DNA of 64,000 nucleotides from Streptomyces phaeolivaceus (GTDB taxonomy: Bacteria > Actinomycetota > Actinomycetes > Streptomycetales > Streptomycetaceae): NCBI RefSeq assembly GCF_009184865.1, contig NZ_CP045096.1, positions 8,184,001-8,248,000 on the forward strand. The letters run 5' to 3'. Within the stretch, counting starts at the first letter, position 1, and the number at the start of each line of letters is the position of its first letter. This document shows, in pieces, positions 43,087 to 51,904 of this stretch. The translations under genes and the position numbers were made by a program. The notes below the pieces were generated by a model. That model was not told where the DNA came from. It did not search any database and saw only the letters and a list, made by a program, of their open reading frames with translations.

Positions 43087-43854
43087 CTACCGCTGCTCGA
43101 ACGCCGCCCGCAGCTCGGGGGACTCCATCGCCCCCACGCCCCAGACGGCCACGGAGACGAGGTCCGCCACCTCGCCGCCGCCCCGGCCCACCACGGCTCC
43201 CAGCACCCGCATGCCCTCCGGCGACGCCCACCGGGTGCCCGGCGGTCCCTCGATCCGGGCGATGACGAGACAGCTGAGGGTCAGCACCAGCGGCAGCGCG
43301 AACCACAGCGCGATCAGCAGCCGCTGCTCCTCGAACCCCTGCGAGGGCAGCAGCAGCGCCAGCGCCCCCAGCCCGCACACGCCGAGCGCGGCGCCCCGTA
43401 CCTGCGTGACCGCGTCGGCCACGCCCGTCCGCGCGGCCTCCGGTACGGCCAGCCCCGCCGCGACGAGCCGGTCGGAGAGGTGCCGTACGGATTCCGCCGC
43501 CGCGGCGGACCGTCGTACGGGCGCTATCCGGGACTGTCCACCGGGGCCTATCGCGCCGATGACGGACCGTTCCATCTCGTCCCGCCCGTCCGGGTCCACG
43601 ACGGTCGCCCAGCCGGTGTGGGCGAGCAGGAGCCTGCGCTGCCGGGCCATGGAGACGAGGGTGAGGTCGGCGACGCGCGCCGGGCCGCCGGACAGGAACG
43701 CCGCCTCGTACAGCGTGAGCCGGTGGCAGCGGTGGGCGTGGTCCGCGTGGACGGCGGTGTCGGCCGCCGCCGCGCGCAGCGAGGTCAGGCACAGTCGGGC
43801 ACAGGACACGCCGGCGGCGGCCCAGGCCAGGAGGAGGAAGAGGACCCAGAGCAT
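43087..43854 (-). CDS. TIGR04222-type membrane protein
   Basis: 255 residues with membrane segments at the N-terminus (MLWVLFLLLAWAAAG) and two near residues 155-200. The middle has the YEAAFLSGGPARVADLTLVSM segment that I associate with the TIGR04222 family, known only as a conserved actinobacterial domain. Members are often found near DUF692 enzymes, and one lies 1.2 kb away here with a DUF4142 gene in between. No function is proposed. Confidence 0.75.
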   Translation of the reverse strand: MLWVLFLLLAWAAAGVSCARLCLTSLRAAAADTAVHADHAHRCHRLTLYEAAFLSGGPARVADLTLVSMARQRRLLLAHTGWATVVDPDGRDEMERSVIGAIGPGGQSRIAPVRRSAAAAESVRHLSDRLVAAGLAVPEAARTGVADAVTQVRGAALGVCGLGALALLLPSQGFEEQRLLIALWFALPLVLTLSCLVIARIEGPPGTRWASPEGMRVLGAVVGRGGGEVADLVSVAVWGVGAMESPELRAAFEQR

Positions 43855-43987
43855 GGCGTGTTTCTATGCGCCTGCCGGGGCCGGTGGCGGCCGATGTCCG
43901 TAATCCGGAGGGAAGCTGCCCGGTCTCGCCCGTTTGCCCACTGTTGCGGGCCGCAATTGCCAGGCCCCGGGAGCGAGGGGACAGTGG

Positions 43988-44797
43988 CTAACCGCCGTCC
44001 TCCGCCGGTCCGTTGGCCGCCGGTGGCAGGGTGTAGCGCTCCGACGGCTCGGCCCGTGGCGGGGTCTCGGTGGCCGGGAGCGGGGTCGGGGTCACCGGGA
44101 TCGGGGGGCCGGGGTCGTTCAACGGGACGGGTGGGGCCGGGGAGTTGGTGAGGGGCGGGGCGCTCGCGGAGACGGTGTCGCGGGCGATCGCGTCGTAGTC
44201 GACGAGCCCGGTGGCCTCCAGGACCTTGATGTGGTCCAGGACGGTGGTGTTGGCGTCGTCGGCGAGATCGCGGACCAGCGAGTTGCGGGTGGTCGCGCGG
44301 ACCTGGGCGACGACGGAGAAGACCTTGCCGTGCGCCAGGCGCAGGATGTTGGCGAACTCGCGGTCGTACTCCTGGCCCTGGGCCGCCGTCAGCGTGTTCA
44401 GCCACGCCTTCTGCTGGTCGTTCGGCTGGTTGGGCAGGGGCAGGCCGAGGCGCGCGGCGACATCGCGGACCCGGGCGTCGAGGAAGGTGTGCCCCTCGAT
44501 GAGATGTTCACCGGCGACCCGTACGGCCTCGGTGGTGCCCTTGGTCTCGGCCTGCTGTCCGGCGGGCAGTTCCCACAGCCCCGCCAGCCTGACCTTGGTG
44601 ATGAAGTCCCGGTCCAGGGCCGACAGCGCGCCGTACCGCGTCGTCACGGTGGTCGCGTTGAGCACGCTCGCCCCGGTGCCGGAGCGGTCCGCGTACGACC
44701 AGACCGGGAAGACCAGCGCGATGAGCGTCGCCGTCAGTCCGGCGACGATGAGTCCTGTGCCACTGAAGAATCCCCCTCTGGCCCTGGTGGTTCGCAT
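43988..44797 (-). CDS. DUF4142 membrane-anchored protein, copy 1
   Basis: 269 residues from the ATG at 44797, which AGGAGG precedes; an ATG seven codons upstream is less well placed. One N-terminal membrane segment (GTGLIVAGLTATLIALVFPVW) is followed by an extracytoplasmic four-helix DUF4142 domain (WELPAGQQA, GHTFLDARVRDVA) and a Pro-rich tail of about 50 residues. DUF4142 is ferritin-like in predicted fold, but no metal site could be assigned. Paralogous to the proteins at 46647-47453 and 47582-48190, which flank the DUF692 enzyme on the other side. Confidence 0.85.
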   Translation of the reverse strand: MRTTRARGGFFSGTGLIVAGLTATLIALVFPVWSYADRSGTGASVLNATTVTTRYGALSALDRDFITKVRLAGLWELPAGQQAETKGTTEAVRVAGEHLIEGHTFLDARVRDVAARLGLPLPNQPNDQQKAWLNTLTAAQGQEYDREFANILRLAHGKVFSVVAQVRATTRNSLVRDLADDANTTVLDHIKVLEATGLVDYDAIARDTVSASAPPLTNSPAPPVPLNDPGPPIPVTPTPLPATETPPRAEPSERYTLPPAANGPAEDGG

Positions 44798-44987
44798 GGT
44801 GCCTCCTGCTCGCGGCACCGCACGCTAATGCGCTACGGGTGCTGATCGGCCTACCGACTGGCATGTTACTGCCCGGTCTACGTCAACTGCCGTATGCGGA
44901 GGAACGGTTGAGGAGGGGACAAAGCACGCCGGACGGGGGACGTGGAGTGGTGGATGAATCATGTGTAAACGTGGCAGAAACGACGGC

Positions 44988-45012
44988 AAACCCGTGTGGG
45001 GGGCACGGGTTT
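44988..45012 (-). terminator. Terminator of the DUF692 gene
   Basis: AAACCCGTG (44988-44996) and CACGGGTTT (45004-45012) make a perfect 9-bp stem with a 7-base loop, 36 bases after the DUF692 stop. Confidence 0.75.
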
Positions 45013-45047
45013 GTTAATCGCGGCACATCTGGGCGTGAACCCCCGGC

Positions 45048-46466
45048 TCAACGGCGTAGCAGCACCCTGCGGGTCGCTCGGGCCAGTCGGGCCGTCGGGC
45101 GCTGCGAGAGCGGCGCGGGTCCCGAGCGCTCCAGCCACCACCGGCGCACCGCGCGGAGCGTGTCCGCGTCGTCCGGGCGGCCGGTGAGCAGCACGTGCTC
45201 GGCGAAGGAGAGCGCGTCCCGCCGGTAGCCGTCGGTCATCGGGTGACCCTGCGCGTACGCCACGAACGTCGGCCGGTACGACGATCCGAGGATCTCCGGC
45301 AGCTCCGGTGCGACCTTCCCGACGACGTCCGCCCGCTTGGCCGCCAGCGCCCGCGCCTGTACGCCGAGCCGCACCCGGTCGAAGCCCTCGGGCACCGGTG
45401 TCCCCGCGACCAGCGCGGACAGCAGGGCCGCCTGCGCGAGCGCGAGCCGCTGCCGGGCGACGGGCTCGGCCACCTCGGCCGTCCCGGCGGCCTCGGACTC
45501 CTCTGCCTCCTCGGCCCGCGGCTCGGCGGTGGGCGCCGTCGCTCCCGTGCCGCGCGCCTCGGCCTTCTCCAGGACCTCCCGGATCGCCGTCAGCTCCCCC
45601 TCCAGCTCACCCGGCTCGGGGAAGTCGTCGTCGCGCTCCAGCAGGACGCCCGGCGGGGTCACCCGGGAGGCCAGGTCGGCGAGGACGTCCAGGACCTGCC
45701 GGGGGACGGGGTGGGCGTGGCTGTCGTGCCAGACCCCGTCCCGCTCGAAGCCGCCCGCGACATGGACGTACGCGATGGCCTCGACCGGCAGCTCGTCGAG
45801 CGCCTTCGCGGGGTCCTCGCCCCGGTTGACGTGGTTGGTGTGCAGGTTCGCCACGTCGATGAGGAGCCGGACACCGGTGCGGTCCACGAGGTCGTAGAGG
45901 AACTGCCCCTCGGTCATCTCCTCGCCCGGCCAGTTGATCAGGGCGGCGATGTTCTCCAGCGCGAGCGGCACGGGCAGCGCGTCCTGGGCGATACGGACGT
46001 TCTCGCACAGCACGTCCAGGGCGTCCCGGGTGCGCGGCACCGGCAGCAGGTGCCCGGCCTCCAGCAGCGGCGACGCGGTGAGCGCGCCCCCGGCCCGGAC
46101 GAACGCGATGTGCTCGGTGACCAGGGGGGCGCCCAGGGCCTCCGCGCGCTCCGCGAGGGAGCGCAGGCGCTGCTCGTCGGGGCGGTCGGCGCCGCCGAGA
46201 CCGAGGGAGACCCCGTGCGGGACCACCGTGACACCGCGCTCCCGCAGCCGCAGCAACGATGCGTCGATGTGCCCGGGACAGACGTTCTCGGCGACGACCT
46301 CGACCCAGTCGACACCGCCCGCCGCCCCGGCCATGCGCTCGACGGCGTCGGCGATCTCCGGCCGCCAGCCGATGCCCGTCCCCAACGTCACCGACGTCCC
46401 CGCTGTCCTCGGCGTCCCCGCTGTCCCCGCTGTCCCCGCTGTCCTCACCTGTGCGATCTGCTCCAT
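45048..46466 (-). CDS. DUF692 (MNIO-family) enzyme with a C-terminal extension
   Basis: 472 residues from an ATG with GAGGAGGGG upstream. Residues ~25-290 form a DUF692 TIM barrel with the candidate iron ligands of this family visible in [38 protein letters not shown] and [12 protein letters not shown] enzymes use two or three irons to modify Cys-containing RiPP peptides or metallophores. After an acidic linker (~residues 300-340) comes a helical ~130-residue domain ([35 protein letters not shown]) with no known role. No peptide precursor gene is evident nearby. An N-terminal AGTAGTAGT stretch comes from simple repeats. Confidence 0.88.
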   Translation of the reverse strand: MEQIAQVRTAGTAGTAGTPRTAGTSVTLGTGIGWRPEIADAVERMAGAAGGVDWVEVVAENVCPGHIDASLLRLRERGVTVVPHGVSLGLGGADRPDEQRLRSLAERAEALGAPLVTEHIAFVRAGGALTASPLLEAGHLLPVPRTRDALDVLCENVRIAQDALPVPLALENIAALINWPGEEMTEGQFLYDLVDRTGVRLLIDVANLHTNHVNRGEDPAKALDELPVEAIAYVHVAGGFERDGVWHDSHAHPVPRQVLDVLADLASRVTPPGVLLERDDDFPEPGELEGELTAIREVLEKAEARGTGATAPTAEPRAEEAEESEAAGTAEVAEPVARQRLALAQAALLSALVAGTPVPEGFDRVRLGVQARALAAKRADVVGKVAPELPEILGSSYRPTFVAYAQGHPMTDGYRRDALSFAEHVLLTGRPDDADTLRAVRRWWLERSGPAPLSQRPTARLARATRRVLLRR

Positions 46467-46561
46467 CGTCCCGTCCCCTCCTCGGTCACGTCGGCCACGG
46501 TCTCACCAGGACCCTGTGTGTCTCCTTACGGCGGACGTGTGTTCCGGCGTGACGGAGTCAT

Positions 46562-46643
46562 GGCCCCGGCTGCCGGGGCCGAACCCCGTGGAGGTGACCT
46601 TCAGAGCAACATTTGAGCTTTCCGTCCGGGCCCGCGAGCCCGG
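46562..46643 (-). terminator. Two hairpins between DUF4142 copy 2 and DUF692
   Basis: CCGGGC/GCCCGG (46626-46643) begins four bases after the copy 2 stop. A second, perfect 8-bp hairpin, GGCCCCGG-CTG-CCGGGGCC (46562-46580), follows. Together they probably separate copy 2 from DUF692, whose start is at 46466. Confidence 0.6.
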
Positions 46644-46646
46644 CCG

Positions 46647-47453
46647 CTACTGGACCTGCGCCGTGCCCTGGTCCTTGTTGATCTCCTCCGGGTCCGGACG
46701 GCCGGTGGGGACCGGACGGGTCTCGAAGGGCGACGGGGTCGACTTCACGTCCGGGTTGGTGGACGGCACGGCGGGCGGCGCGGCCGGCGGCACCTGACCC
46801 GGGACGGGCGCCGGCGGGCCGGTCGGGCTGGCGGTACCGCTGACCGAGTTGTCGGCGATCGTCGCGAAGTCGACCTCGCCGGTCTTCTCCAGGATCGTGA
46901 TGTGGTCCAGCACGGTCTGGTTGGCGTCGGAGGCCAGCTGACGGATCAGCGTGTTGCGGGTGGAGTTCCGCACCGAGGCGATCGCCGGGAAGATCTTGCC
47001 GTGCGCGGCCCGCAGCAGGTTCGCCCAGGTCTTGTTGTACTCGGCCTCGGTCTTCGAGGCGGTCATCTGGTCCAGCCAGCCCTGCTGCTCGGCCGTCGGC
47101 TGGTTGGGCAGCTCGACGCCCAGCTTCGCCGCGATGACCCGCGACCGCTTGTCGAGGTCGGTGTGGCCCACGATCAGGTGGTCGGCGGCCTCTCTGACGG
47201 ACGCGCTGCCGCTGCGCTCCAGCGCCTGCTGCCCGGCGGGCAGCTCCCACAGTCCCGCCAGCCGCACACGGATGAGCAGGTCGCGGTCGCCGGGGGTGAG
47301 CGGCCCCCACTGCGTGGTCACCGTGTCACCGGTGAGCGCCGCCGCTGCCGTGGCGTTGCGGTTGGGGTACGAGTAGAAGATCGGGTAGGCGACCGCGGTG
47401 AGTGTGCCGGCGATCGCCAGGGCGACGAGGACAGAGCCCTTCGAGCGTCGCAA
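46647..47453 (-). CDS. DUF4142 membrane-anchored protein, copy 2
   Basis: 268 residues from a TTG at 47453, chosen because GGGAGG lies six bases upstream and copy 3 begins the same way; upstream frame continues without a ribosome site. One membrane segment (VLVALAIAGTLTAVAYPIFY) leads to the DUF4142 four-helix domain (LWELPAGQQALERSG, HLIVGHTDLDKRSRVIAAKLGVELP) and a ~60-residue Pro/Thr-rich tail. About two thirds of the domain is identical to copy 3. A palindrome shared with copy 3 sits 20 bases before the start. Confidence 0.85.
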   Translation of the reverse strand: MRRSKGSVLVALAIAGTLTAVAYPIFYSYPNRNATAAAALTGDTVTTQWGPLTPGDRDLLIRVRLAGLWELPAGQQALERSGSASVREAADHLIVGHTDLDKRSRVIAAKLGVELPNQPTAEQQGWLDQMTASKTEAEYNKTWANLLRAAHGKIFPAIASVRNSTRNTLIRQLASDANQTVLDHITILEKTGEVDFATIADNSVSGTASPTGPPAPVPGQVPPAAPPAVPSTNPDVKSTPSPFETRPVPTGRPDPEEINKDQGTAQVQ

Positions 47454-47472
47454 ATGAGCCTCCCGGAGGAAA

Positions 47473-47487
47473 CCAACTGAGCGTTGG
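47473..47487. promoter_or_regulatory. Conserved CCAAC-N5-GTTGG palindrome, copy 2
   Basis: CCAACTGAGCGTTGG, 20 bases upstream of the TTG start. The same element, at the same distance, precedes DUF4142 copy 3. Confidence 0.6.
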
Positions 47488-47581
47488 GGACGGAACTTTG
47501 CTGGAGTGCGGGTGGTGACCGCTGGGTGTGACCGGCGCCGGGCGCCGCTCGGGACCGGAGCCGCGCCGAGGCCGGACCGCG

Positions 47582-48190
47582 TCAGATCGTGCCGTTGGCG
47601 ATCGCGTCGAAGTCGACCTGTCCGGTCTTCTCCAGCACCGTGATGTGGTCGAGCACGGTCTGGTTGGTGTCCGAGGCCAGCTGGCGCACCAGGGTGTTCT
47701 CGGTCATGTTCCGTACCTGCCCGATGGCCGGGAAGATCTTCCCGTGCGCGGAGCGCAGCAGGTTGGCCCACACCCGGTCGAACTGCTCGTCCGTCGCGTT
47801 GTCCATCTGCGCGAGGAAGCCCTGCTGCTGTTCGTTCGGCACGTTCGGCAGCTCGACACCCATCTGGGACGCCACGGCCCGCACCCGCTCGTCGAGGTCC
47901 TTGTGGCCCACGATCAGGTGGTCGGCGGCCTCCCTGACCTCCGGGCTCTTCGACCGCGCCATCGCCTTCTCGGCGGCGGGCAGTTCCCAGAGTCCGGCCA
48001 GCCGGACACGGATGATGAGGTCCCGGTCGGAGGCGGTCAGCGGCCCCCACTGGGTGTTCACCGTGCTGGCGGCCATGTTCGCCTGGGCGGTGCCCGAACG
48101 ATCGGCGTAGGACCACATCGGGAACGCCAGTGCGCCGACGGTGACGACGAGAGCCAGGCTGGCGTAGACCGAGCCGTTGAGACGAGGCAA
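47582..48190 (-). CDS. DUF4142 membrane-anchored protein, copy 3
   Basis: 202 residues from a TTG at 48190. GGGAGGA lies eight bases upstream, whereas the in-frame ATG at 48214 has no ribosome site. One membrane segment (VYASLALVVTVGALAFPMWSY) leads to the DUF4142 domain (WELPAAEKAMARS, HLIVGHKDLDERVRAVASQMGVELP). It lacks the Pro-rich tail of copies 1 and 2. Cotranscription with copy 2 is possible, but each has its own conserved palindrome. Confidence 0.85.
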   Translation of the reverse strand: MPRLNGSVYASLALVVTVGALAFPMWSYADRSGTAQANMAASTVNTQWGPLTASDRDLIIRVRLAGLWELPAAEKAMARSKSPEVREAADHLIVGHKDLDERVRAVASQMGVELPNVPNEQQQGFLAQMDNATDEQFDRVWANLLRSAHGKIFPAIGQVRNMTENTLVRQLASDTNQTVLDHITVLEKTGQVDFDAIANGTI

Positions 48191-48210
48191 AGTGATCCTC
48201 CCGGATGATG

Positions 48211-48225
48211 CCAACTGGTCGTTGG
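48211..48225. promoter_or_regulatory. Conserved CCAAC-N5-GTTGG palindrome, copy 3
   Basis: CCAACTGGTCGTTGG, 21 bases upstream of the TTG start, matching the element before copy 2. Confidence 0.6.
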
Positions 48226-48333
48226 GGCAGTTACTTGGCCAGTACCGGGAAGTACGCGCGGGGCGGCGGAGTTGTTCAACAGGCTTTGAGCGAGCTGAGA
48301 ACTACGAGATCAGGGGTGCCCGCGGGCCCGCTG

Positions 48334-49089
48334 TCAGCCGAACAGGGGCCGGTGGTCGGCGATCACCGTGCTGGAGCCCGGGGCGATCTCCGTGAAGCCC
48401 GCGTCGCGGACGACGGGGAGACCGGCCGTGGTGAGAGTGCGCCAGTGGGCGGGGGCGGCGGTGCGGACGGCGAGCGGGAAACCCGCGTCCCGCCAGGCCG
48501 CGCGGGCCGTGTCGTCGAGATCCCACCAGGCGAGCTGGGCGCCGTGACCGGCCTGGGCCATCGCCTTGCCGGCCGACATGGCGACCTCGGGGTTCAGCCA
48601 GAGCACCGGGGCGGCCGGGTCGGGACCGGCCGGCGGCTCCGGGTCGTCGAGGTCCGTGCCGGAGACCTGGAGCCGGGCCAGATCCTTGGGCCAGCCGTCG
48701 AGGGGGACCGGCGGGAAGACCCGCACCTCGGCCGACTTGCCCGCCACGGTGATCCCGGGCAGCGCCTCGGCCCGCCGCCACTCCGCACCACGCGCCCGCC
48801 GCACCACCTTGCGGATCCGGGCGTCCTGCCAGCTCCGCATCGCCTCGGCCCACTCTCCCCCACCGCCCAGCGACCGGGCGTCGCTCAGCATCACCAGTAC
48901 GGCGCGCGCCGCTGTCTCCAGCGCGTCCGTACGCGCCGGGGGAGCGGCCCGCTCGATCCGCGCGACCAGCGGCAGCACGTACTGCGGCGCCTCGTCGCGC
49001 GCGGTCCGCTCGTCCCGGAACGGGCTGTCCTGGGCCTGCGTGGGCCCAGACGCGGGAGTGGGGTCGGGGGCCGGGTCGTTCGTGGTCAC
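48334..49089 (-). CDS. PTH2-like (peptidyl-tRNA hydrolase 2 family) protein
   Basis: 251 residues from a GTG at 49089 (VTTNDPAPDP); the ATG at 49161 is possible but overlaps the divergent gene's leader. The C-terminal half has the PTH2 signature MSAGKAMAQAGHGAQLAWW and later AVRTAAPAHW. The N-terminal half is a helical region not seen in archaeal or eukaryotic PTH2. Activity on peptidyl-tRNA has not been shown for this actinobacterial form as far as I know. It is divergent from an ABC transporter. Confidence 0.75.
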   Translation of the reverse strand: MTTNDPAPDPTPASGPTQAQDSPFRDERTARDEAPQYVLPLVARIERAAPPARTDALETAARAVLVMLSDARSLGGGGEWAEAMRSWQDARIRKVVRRARGAEWRRAEALPGITVAGKSAEVRVFPPVPLDGWPKDLARLQVSGTDLDDPEPPAGPDPAAPVLWLNPEVAMSAGKAMAQAGHGAQLAWWDLDDTARAAWRDAGFPLAVRTAAPAHWRTLTTAGLPVVRDAGFTEIAPGSSTVIADHRPLFG

Positions 49090-49159
49090 GCGCCCAGTCT
49101 GCCAGGCGGAAGACGCGTTTCCCGGACACGTACTCGTCCGTCTGTACGAGGATGGGGGC

Positions 49160-50080
49160 ATGGAACGTGAGTTACTGCTGAGGCTGGAGGGTGTCGGCCG
49201 CCGCTACGGCTTCCGTGGCGACTGGGTGCTGCGGGACGTGGACCTGGAGATCGCCCCCTCCACGCTGACCCGGGTGGAGGGCGCCAACGGAACCGGCAAG
49301 TCGATGCTGCTCCGCGTCCTCGCCGGGCTCGACGCGCCCACCGAGGGCCGGGCCACGGGCCGCCCGCGCACGGCGTACGTCCCCGAACGCTTCCCCGCCG
49401 CGCTGCCGTTCACCGCCGCCGAGTACCTCACCCACCTCGGCGCCGTCCACGGTCTGGACCGCCCGGCCGCCGCCCGCGCCGCCGCCGAGTGGCTGGAGCG
49501 CTTCGGGGCCGCCGAGTACGCCCGTACGCCCATGGGGGAGCTGTCCAAGGGCAGCAGCCAGAAGGTCGCCGTCGCGCAAGCCCTGCTCGCCGCACCGGAG
49601 TTGCTCGTCCTCGACGAGGCGTGGACCGGCCTGGACGCCGACGCGCGCGAGGAGTTGGAGCGCGCGGTGGTGGAGCGGACGGCGGCGGGGGCGGCCGTGG
49701 TGTTCGTGGACCACGACCCCCGGCGGTTGGCGGGGGCACCGGACGCGACGTACGCGGTGGTCGGGGGAGCGCTCGAACTCCGGCCGGGAAAGGGGGACTT
49801 CCCGGTCTCCGTCGTGGTCGAGGTGCGCGCGCCGTCGGGTGCGGATGTGCCGGAGGACGTAAGGAAGTCGGCGACGCTGATGCAGGAAATGGCGTCCGGC
49901 ACGCACCGGTTCACCGTCCCGCAGGGCGAATCCGACGAGCTGCTCAGGGCGTTGCTGACCGCCCGGCCGCCGTGGCACGTGGTGAGCGTGACCCCGGCAC
50001 CGGCGGCGCTCCCCGCCCCCGCCCCCGATCCCGATCCCGAACCTGCGCCTGCGCCTGCCCCCGAACTGGAAAGCTCCTGA
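49160..50080 (+). CDS. ABC transporter ATP-binding protein
   Basis: 306 residues from an ATG with GAGG upstream. Walker A is EGANGTGKSMLL, the signature loop is LSKGSSQKVAVAQALL, Walker B is LLVLDEAWTGLD, and the H-loop is VFVDHDP. The C-terminal ~100 residues are a non-conserved extension ending in a Pro/Ala/Asp repeat (PAPDPDPEPAPAPAPE). With the permease that overlaps its stop by one base it forms a minimal exporter of unknown cargo. Confidence 0.92.
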   Translation: MERELLLRLEGVGRRYGFRGDWVLRDVDLEIAPSTLTRVEGANGTGKSMLLRVLAGLDAPTEGRATGRPRTAYVPERFPAALPFTAAEYLTHLGAVHGLDRPAAARAAAEWLERFGAAEYARTPMGELSKGSSQKVAVAQALLAAPELLVLDEAWTGLDADAREELERAVVERTAAGAAVVFVDHDPRRLAGAPDATYAVVGGALELRPGKGDFPVSVVVEVRAPSGADVPEDVRKSATLMQEMASGTHRFTVPQGESDELLRALLTARPPWHVVSVTPAPAALPAPAPDPDPEPAPAPAPELESS

Positions 50081-50751
50081 TGACCGCCCTCCTCCGTTAC
50101 CAGGCAGCTCTTCTCGTCCGCTCCCAGCGCTGGCTGCCGCCCGTCATCCTGTACGCGGCGTTCCTCGGCATCGGTGTGCAGAAGGGGCAGCCGGTGCTCG
50201 ACTCGCTCGGGTACACGGCCGCCGCGCTGCTGCCCGTGTCCGCGTGGCTGATGCGGATCTGTGTCACCAACGAACCGCCTGCGGCCCGCAGTTGTACGGG
50301 TGCGGCGGCCGGTCCCGGCCGGGCGCATCTGGCCTGTGTCCTGGTCGCCTTCTCGGCGGCGGCGCTGCTCGGTACGGCGGCCACGGTCCTCGTCACGATC
50401 ATCAGCGCGCCCACGAGCACGGACCACCAGACCCGGGTCGAGTCGCTCCCGGCGGGCGGCGCCGGCCTGCTGGCCGCGCTCGTCTGCGCCCTCCTCGGCA
50501 CGGCCGTCGGCGCGCTCACGAACCGGCCGCTGCTGCGGTCGCGGGGCCGGGCCGTCCCCGCGCTCCTGCTGGGCGCGCTGCTGGCCCTGGTGGTGGCGGG
50601 CTCCCCGGCACGGGCGGCGGTCACGGCCCTGGTCGACGGCTCGCGGCACGCGACGATCCCGGTGCCCGTCCTGCCCCTGCTCGCGGCAGGGGTCCTCGCG
50701 GCGGCGGCCACCGCGGTGGCCTGCGCCCTGACCACCCGCCGCGCGGCCTGA
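50080..50751 (+). CDS. ABC transporter membrane protein
   Basis: 223 residues; its ATG shares one base with the ATPase stop. About six hydrophobic segments, no EAA loop, and no soluble domain, as in ABC-2-type exporters. Its sequence gives no hint of the substrate. It converges with the zinc-ribbon gene with a 5-base gap. Confidence 0.8.
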   Translation: MTALLRYQAALLVRSQRWLPPVILYAAFLGIGVQKGQPVLDSLGYTAAALLPVSAWLMRICVTNEPPAARSCTGAAAGPGRAHLACVLVAFSAAALLGTAATVLVTIISAPTSTDHQTRVESLPAGGAGLLAALVCALLGTAVGALTNRPLLRSRGRAVPALLLGALLALVVAGSPARAAVTALVDGSRHATIPVPVLPLLAAGVLAAAATAVACALTTRRAA

Positions 50752-50756
50752 GCGGT

Positions 50757-50960
50757 TCAGCCGGAGCAGGCGGTCCGCTCGGCCTCCCGCCACTCGCACA
50801 CCGGACACAGGGTGATCCCCTTGTGGGACTCCGGGTACTCGGTGGGCTTCCGGCACAGCACGCACTCGGCGAAGCGCGGGCCGTCGTCCGTGACAGGGGT
50901 GGCCGGGGCGGCCGTCTGTTCGGTGCCGCAGTAGTCGCTCATGTCGCTCGTGTCGCTCAT
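50757..50960 (-). CDS. Small zinc-ribbon protein
   Basis: 67 residues from an ATG at 50960. Two CxxC knuckles (CVLCRKP and LCPVCEW), 18-19 residues apart, form a probable zinc ribbon. A start at MSDYCG is possible. Function unknown; such small proteins often bind nucleic acid or a protein partner. Confidence 0.75.
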   Translation of the reverse strand: MSDTSDMSDYCGTEQTAAPATPVTDDGPRFAECVLCRKPTEYPESHKGITLCPVCEWREAERTACSG

Positions 50961-51000
50961 ATGTCCAGCGTAGAGCGACGCGGGCAGGGCCTGCCGGGGC

Positions 51001-51873
51001 TCAGGGCGTCGTCGCCGTCGCGGCCCCGACCAGGTCCGACACCTTCACGAAGCGGTACCCGCGCGCCCGGAGCACCGGCACGATCTTCCGTACGGCCTTC
51101 TCCGTGACCGGGGCGGCACTCCGGGTGCAGTGCATGACCACGACCGACCCCGGCCGCACCCCGTCCAGCACCTCCCGCACCACGTCCTCGGCGTCCGTCG
51201 CGAACGCGTCCCCGCTCACCACGTCCCACTGCACGGCCGTCACACCGGACGCGCTGAGATTCCGCAGCGCGCGGCTGTCGTAGCAGCCGCCGGGGAACCG
51301 GAAGTACGGCATCGGGTCCCGGACGCCCGCCTCGTGGAACACGCGGTACGCCCGCTCCAGGTCCGCGCGCATACCCTCCGGGGCCATCGTGGGCAGGCCG
51401 TGACAGTTCGCCGTGAAGGCGTGATGGCTGTACGAGTGGTTCGCGACCTCGAACAGGGGGTCCCGCCCGATGGACCGCGCCTGGATCGGATACTCCTCGA
51501 CCCACCGCCCCGTCATGAACACCGTGGCCGGAACCTTCAGCTGCCGCAGCGCGGCGATCAGCTCCGGGTTGTCGAACCGTTCACCGGCGGCGGCCCGCGC
51601 CCCCTGCTCCGCGGTCATGTCCGCGTCGAAGGTGAGCGCCACGGTCGGGGGTTCCTTGTGGCCAAGGCTCCGCGGCCCGTGCTCGAACACGGGGGTCAGC
51701 CCGGCCGGGCCCGGCGCGAGCGTGGGCGGCCGGGACGACGACACGACGGAGGGGCTCGCGCTGGCGTTGACGAGACGCGTCGAGGCCTGCGGGCCGCCAC
51801 AGGCGGTGAGGGCGGCGAGCGCGGCACCGAGCGCGGCACCGAGCGCGGTGATTCTTCGTACAGGTCTGATCAC
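51001..51873 (-). CDS. Polysaccharide deacetylase (NodB-type) lipoprotein
   Basis: 290 residues from a GTG at 51873; a start at 51930 would overlap the DUF397 stop. The N-terminus is a lipoprotein signal (ALGAALAALTACGG). NodB motifs are clear: VALTFDADMT (motif 1, with one metal-binding Asp), NHSYSHHAF (motif 2), FRFPGGCYD (motif 3) and WDVVSGDAF (motif 4). It removes acetyl groups from a wall polymer or chitin-like substrate outside the membrane, using a metal. The exact substrate is not visible. Confidence 0.88.
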   Translation of the reverse strand: MIRPVRRITALGAALGAALAALTACGGPQASTRLVNASASPSVVSSSRPPTLAPGPAGLTPVFEHGPRSLGHKEPPTVALTFDADMTAEQGARAAAGERFDNPELIAALRQLKVPATVFMTGRWVEEYPIQARSIGRDPLFEVANHSYSHHAFTANCHGLPTMAPEGMRADLERAYRVFHEAGVRDPMPYFRFPGGCYDSRALRNLSASGVTAVQWDVVSGDAFATDAEDVVREVLDGVRPGSVVVMHCTRSAAPVTEKAVRKIVPVLRARGYRFVKVSDLVGAATATTP

Positions 51874-51904
51874 CGCATGAACGTACGGCGACGGGGTCGA
51901 CGGA

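Noticed and set aside
46647..48116. One 489-residue protein spanning DUF4142 copies 2 and 3
   Set aside because: The upstream part is in the wrong frame for copy 3; a TTG with GGGAGG at 47453 starts copy 2.
48190..48214. ATG at 48214 as start of DUF4142 copy 3
   Set aside because: It has no ribosome site and would place the conserved palindrome inside the coding region; the TTG at 48190 has a GGGAGGA site.
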